64,000 bases of DNA from Acidobacteriota bacterium (GTDB taxonomy: Bacteria; Acidobacteriota; Terriglobia; Acidiferrales; UBA7541), in the NCBI GenBank assembly GCA_003225295.1, contig QHYZ01000046.1:62001-126000 (forward strand), read 5' to 3'. Both the position numbers and the translations under genes were made by a program. Positions 61,545 through 64,000 of this stretch are shown piece by piece; positions within the stretch are counted from its first letter, which is position 1; each line of letters begins with the position of its first letter. The notes under the pieces were generated by a model, which was not told where the DNA came from, did no database searches, and saw only the letters and a list, made by a program, of their open reading frames with translations.

Positions 61545-63308
61545 GTGAGGGCTCTTTTGACCAATTCGAATCGTAGTCACTTCGTTGCCATCTTCTGCGG
61601 GGTGATTTTACTCGCAACCCTGACCCTTCTGACGGTCGAAGCGGCACACGCTGGGCCGCCTGATGCGCAGGCCAAGCGCTCCCCGCTGCTCGCGGCACTA
61701 CAAGCAGAGCTGGAGCGCTCCATGAATACGTTGAGCGCGCTGGACCCTCCGGCCTACTACATGGGCTATACCATCACGGAGACGCAGCGCGCGGATGTGT
61801 CCGGTTCAAACGGGGCACTGCTCAACAGCAACGAAGCGCGAAACCGATGGCTGGAGGTTTCGGTGCGCACGGGGAAGTACGAGCTGGACAATTCGCACAA
61901 GGTTGGTGAGCGGCAGATGGCCAGCGGCGGGCCGGGCGCGCCTGTGCCCATCGACGACGACGCCGAAGTTCTGCGCCGCGCGATTTGGCTGGAGACCGAC
62001 AGGCAGTACCGGGCCGCGTCCGAAGCGCTGATCAAGATCAAGACGGGCAAGGAAGTAAAAGTGGAAACGGCGGAAGGTCGCGCACCGGATTTCTCGCGAG
62101 AAGAGGCGCACACCTTTATCGGGCCGCAGGTTTCCATCGCCGTGGACCGCCAGCCGTGGGAGGAACGAGTCCGCGCTTATACCAAGGCCTTTCGGGAATC
62201 GCCGGCAATCATCAATTCCATCGTCACGTTCTCGGCGCAAGCACAAAACGCCTATCAGGTGACTAGCGAAGGGACGCAGCTGCAATTCGGGCAAATTCGC
62301 TACCGGCTGGAGTTGTTCGTCCAAGGCAAGGCGCCGGACGGCATGGACATCGACCGCTACTACAATTTCGATTGGGTCGACGCCAAGGACGCACCGGACG
62401 ACCGGGCGGTCCATGCGGCAGAAGCGACGATGCGCAAGGAATTGGAAGGGCTGGTGGCCGCCCCCATCAACGATCCGACCGTTGGGCCGGCCCTGCTGAC
62501 GGGACGCGCCGCAGCGGTGTTTTTCCACGAAGTCTTCGGCCATCGCGCCGAAGGTCATCGCCAAAAGGACGTAACCGAAGGACAAACGTTTTCGAAAAAG
62601 GTGGGCGAGCAAATCTTGCCGGCTTTTCTGAGCATCACCGACGACACCACCATGAAAAAGCTCGGAAAGCAGGACCTACTGGGCTACTACCAGTTCGATG
62701 ATGAAGGTGTGCCGGCGCAGCGCGTGCCGCTGGTGGATCACGGAGTGCTTAAGAATTTCGAAATGTCGCGGTCTCCGCTGGTCGGGTTTCCCCGTTCGAA
62801 CGGGCACGGCCGGCGGCAGCTCGGCGCAACGCCGGTTTCACGGCAGGGCAACCTGATTGTGCAAAGCAGCAAGACGGTCACCAACGCTCAGCTGCGCGTC
62901 AAGCTGATTGAATTGATCAAGGCGCAAGGCAAGCCCTTTGGGTTGCTGATCGATGACATTGCCGGCGGATTTACGTTCACGGGGCGCGGGCAGCCGCAGG
63001 CGTTCCAGGTGCTGCCCCTGGTGGTCTACAAGGTTTATCCCGACGGGCGGCCTGACGAATTGGTGCGGGGAGTGGATATTGTTGGCACGCCGCTCGCGGC
63101 GCTGACCAAGATTGTCGCGACCGGCGATACACCGGAAGTTTTTAACGGCTACTGTGGTGCGGAATCGGGATCAGTTCCCGTTGCCGCCGCGTCGCCCGCG
63201 ATTTTGACTTCGGAATTGGAAGTGCAGAAAAAAGAGAGTTCCACGGACCGACCGCCCATCCTGCCGCCGCCCGCGCACGATGTAATCAAGACCGGAGGCC
63301 TGCAGTGA
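61545..63308 (+). CDS. Exported TldD/PmbA-family metalloprotease-like protein
   Basis: 587 residues with an N-terminal hydrophobic signal (HFVAIFCGVILLATLTLLTVEAAHA). TldD-type motif HEVFGHRAEGH at about 328-338 contains HExxxH, the unusual zinc site of TldD proteases, with PLVDHGVLKNFEMSRSPLVGFPRSNGHGR further on, the substrate-tunnel region. TldD/TldE normally act in the cytoplasm on microcins and toxins; an exported form implies extracytoplasmic action. Start is GTG at 61545 or TTG at 61557 (GAGG upstream); both keep the signal peptide. The next gene overlaps its stop as GTGA. Confidence 0.85.
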   Translation: MRALLTNSNRSHFVAIFCGVILLATLTLLTVEAAHAGPPDAQAKRSPLLAALQAELERSMNTLSALDPPAYYMGYTITETQRADVSGSNGALLNSNEARNRWLEVSVRTGKYELDNSHKVGERQMASGGPGAPVPIDDDAEVLRRAIWLETDRQYRAASEALIKIKTGKEVKVETAEGRAPDFSREEAHTFIGPQVSIAVDRQPWEERVRAYTKAFRESPAIINSIVTFSAQAQNAYQVTSEGTQLQFGQIRYRLELFVQGKAPDGMDIDRYYNFDWVDAKDAPDDRAVHAAEATMRKELEGLVAAPINDPTVGPALLTGRAAAVFFHEVFGHRAEGHRQKDVTEGQTFSKKVGEQILPAFLSITDDTTMKKLGKQDLLGYYQFDDEGVPAQRVPLVDHGVLKNFEMSRSPLVGFPRSNGHGRRQLGATPVSRQGNLIVQSSKTVTNAQLRVKLIELIKAQGKPFGLLIDDIAGGFTFTGRGQPQAFQVLPLVVYKVYPDGRPDELVRGVDIVGTPLAALTKIVATGDTPEVFNGYCGAESGSVPVAAASPAILTSELEVQKKESSTDRPPILPPPAHDVIKTGGLQ

Positions 63309-64000
63309 AGCACGCCGAGAGAATGGCAGGACTGATTCTGCTCCTGATGGCGATGGAGTCCGGAGCGGCCGCGGGGGCCCAGGTTCCGCAGGATAACGAC
63401 CACACGCTGCAGGCCATGCGCGATGAGATGGCACGCGCCAAGACTCGCCTGGAATTGAAAATTCCGAACATCGACCAGCCGGTGCGGCCGTACTATGTCG
63501 AATATCGATTGGTCGATCTTGAGGTGCGCGAAGTTGTCGCCGAATTCGGCACATTGCTCTCCAGTACGCATACCCGGAACCGCTACATGGATGTGGAAGC
63601 GCGTGTCGGCGGCTACAAGCTGGATAGCTCGAATTTTGTTAGCGACGACGGCTTCCGCGGCTTTATCGGACCGACCGGCTCGGTGGGCATCGACCGCGAT
63701 TACGATTCGCTGCGACAGGACCTGTGGATCGCCACCGATCAGGCCTTCAAGGAGGCGGTGGAGACCTATTCGCGAAAGCAAGCGTATCTAAGCAGCCTGG
63801 CGCGGCAATCGGACATCGACGATTTCTCGAAAGCCGAGCCCGAGCAACTCATTGAACCGCTGGAGACGCCGGATTGGACCGGCCGCAACTGGGACCAGGA
63901 AGCGCGCGACACTTCGTCCGCGCTGCGGGCGTTTTCCGAGATTCACGAATCGCGCGTGACCTATTACCTGGTCTACGGGACGGAATATCTGCTGACCAGC
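63305..64000 (+). CDS. Second exported TldD/PmbA-like protein (3' partial)
   Basis: Open from GTG at 63305, overlapping the preceding stop (63306-63308, TGA), to the window end, 232 codons. Leader MKHAERMAGLILLLMAMESGAAAGAQ is a signal peptide. The sequence DHTLQAMRDEMARAKTRLEL..QPVRPYYVEYRLVDLEVREVV and TRNRYMDVEARVGGYKLDSSN parallels the first 170 residues of the preceding protein (AALQAELERSMNTL..PPAYYMGYTITETQRADV, RNRWLEVSVRTGKYELDNSH), so it is the same family, truncated before any zinc site would appear. Probably a TldD/TldE-like pair. Confidence 0.8.
   Translation, partial: MKHAERMAGLILLLMAMESGAAAGAQVPQDNDHTLQAMRDEMARAKTRLELKIPNIDQPVRPYYVEYRLVDLEVREVVAEFGTLLSSTHTRNRYMDVEARVGGYKLDSSNFVSDDGFRGFIGPTGSVGIDRDYDSLRQDLWIATDQAFKEAVETYSRKQAYLSSLARQSDIDDFSKAEPEQLIEPLETPDWTGRNWDQEARDTSSALRAFSEIHESRVTYYLVYGTEYLLTS

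Overview
The window reads as ordinary chromosomal backbone of a G+C-rich, Gram-negative, soil-type bacterium, most likely an acidobacterium (Terriglobia-like). The evidence is the combination of lipoproteins, outer-membrane and Tat-like exported proteins, an S9 peptidase, a DUF4953-type zinc protease, exported TldD-like proteins, FecR and PilZ proteins, the futalosine menaquinone genes mqnA/mqnC, and frequent GTG/TTG starts. This assignment is inference; no rRNA gene is present. I found no tRNA, CRISPR array, prophage or complete insertion sequence.

Region 1 (1-9.1 kb): a 5'-truncated exported rhodanese, a secreted PHM-like copper protein, a solitary Cap15-like (S-2TMbeta) membrane effector of the kind found in CBASS/Panoptes-type antiphage systems, a lytic-transglycosylase-like protein, a Tat-like aldo/keto reductase, PilZ and HEAT-repeat proteins, ribosomal protein L28 and a SurA/PpiC-like lipoprotein. 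Region 2 (9.2-16.4 kb): the parts of a biotin-dependent acyl-CoA carboxylase (biotin carrier, biotin carboxylase and, 3 kb away, the carboxyltransferase with a small coupled membrane protein), interrupted by a YdjC-like deacetylase and an S9 peptidase.

Region 3 (16.4-39.3 kb) lies almost entirely on the minus strand: a FAH-family hydrolase, a fibronectin-type lipoprotein, hslVU, a four-gene minor-pilin cluster, an SDR, a class-I-amidotransferase-like hydrolase, purEK, folC, accD, cobO, rlmH, a sigma-54 activator, rsfS, nadD, obg, rpmA and rplU. A plus-strand MBL-fold gene sits between obg and rpmA, splitting what is usually the rplU-rpmA-obg operon.

Region 4 (39.3-56.9 kb): a TIGR03083-like protein, a Gly/Tyr-rich exported repeat protein, a DUF3291 protein, a beta-barrel protein, xerC and topA, a 1040-residue kinase/M23/aminotransferase fusion, a DUF4097 protein, a DUF4953 zinc protease, mqnA and mqnC, an RNase H fused to a DUF104-like tail, and a coiled-coil zinc-ribbon protein. 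Region 5 (57-64 kb): a tautomerase, a frameshifted DUF2157 gene coupled to a GDYXXLXY-type gene, small membrane proteins, a FecR protein, and two coupled exported TldD/PmbA-like genes, the second cut by the window end.

The most noteworthy items are the orphan Cap15-like effector, the three-domain fusion enzyme, the PHM-like protein with an apparently altered CuA site, and a sigma-54 activator translationally coupled to ribosome-maturation genes. I did not see a complete new multigene system; the nearest candidate is the Cap15-like gene, which lacks any visible nucleotide-signal synthase.
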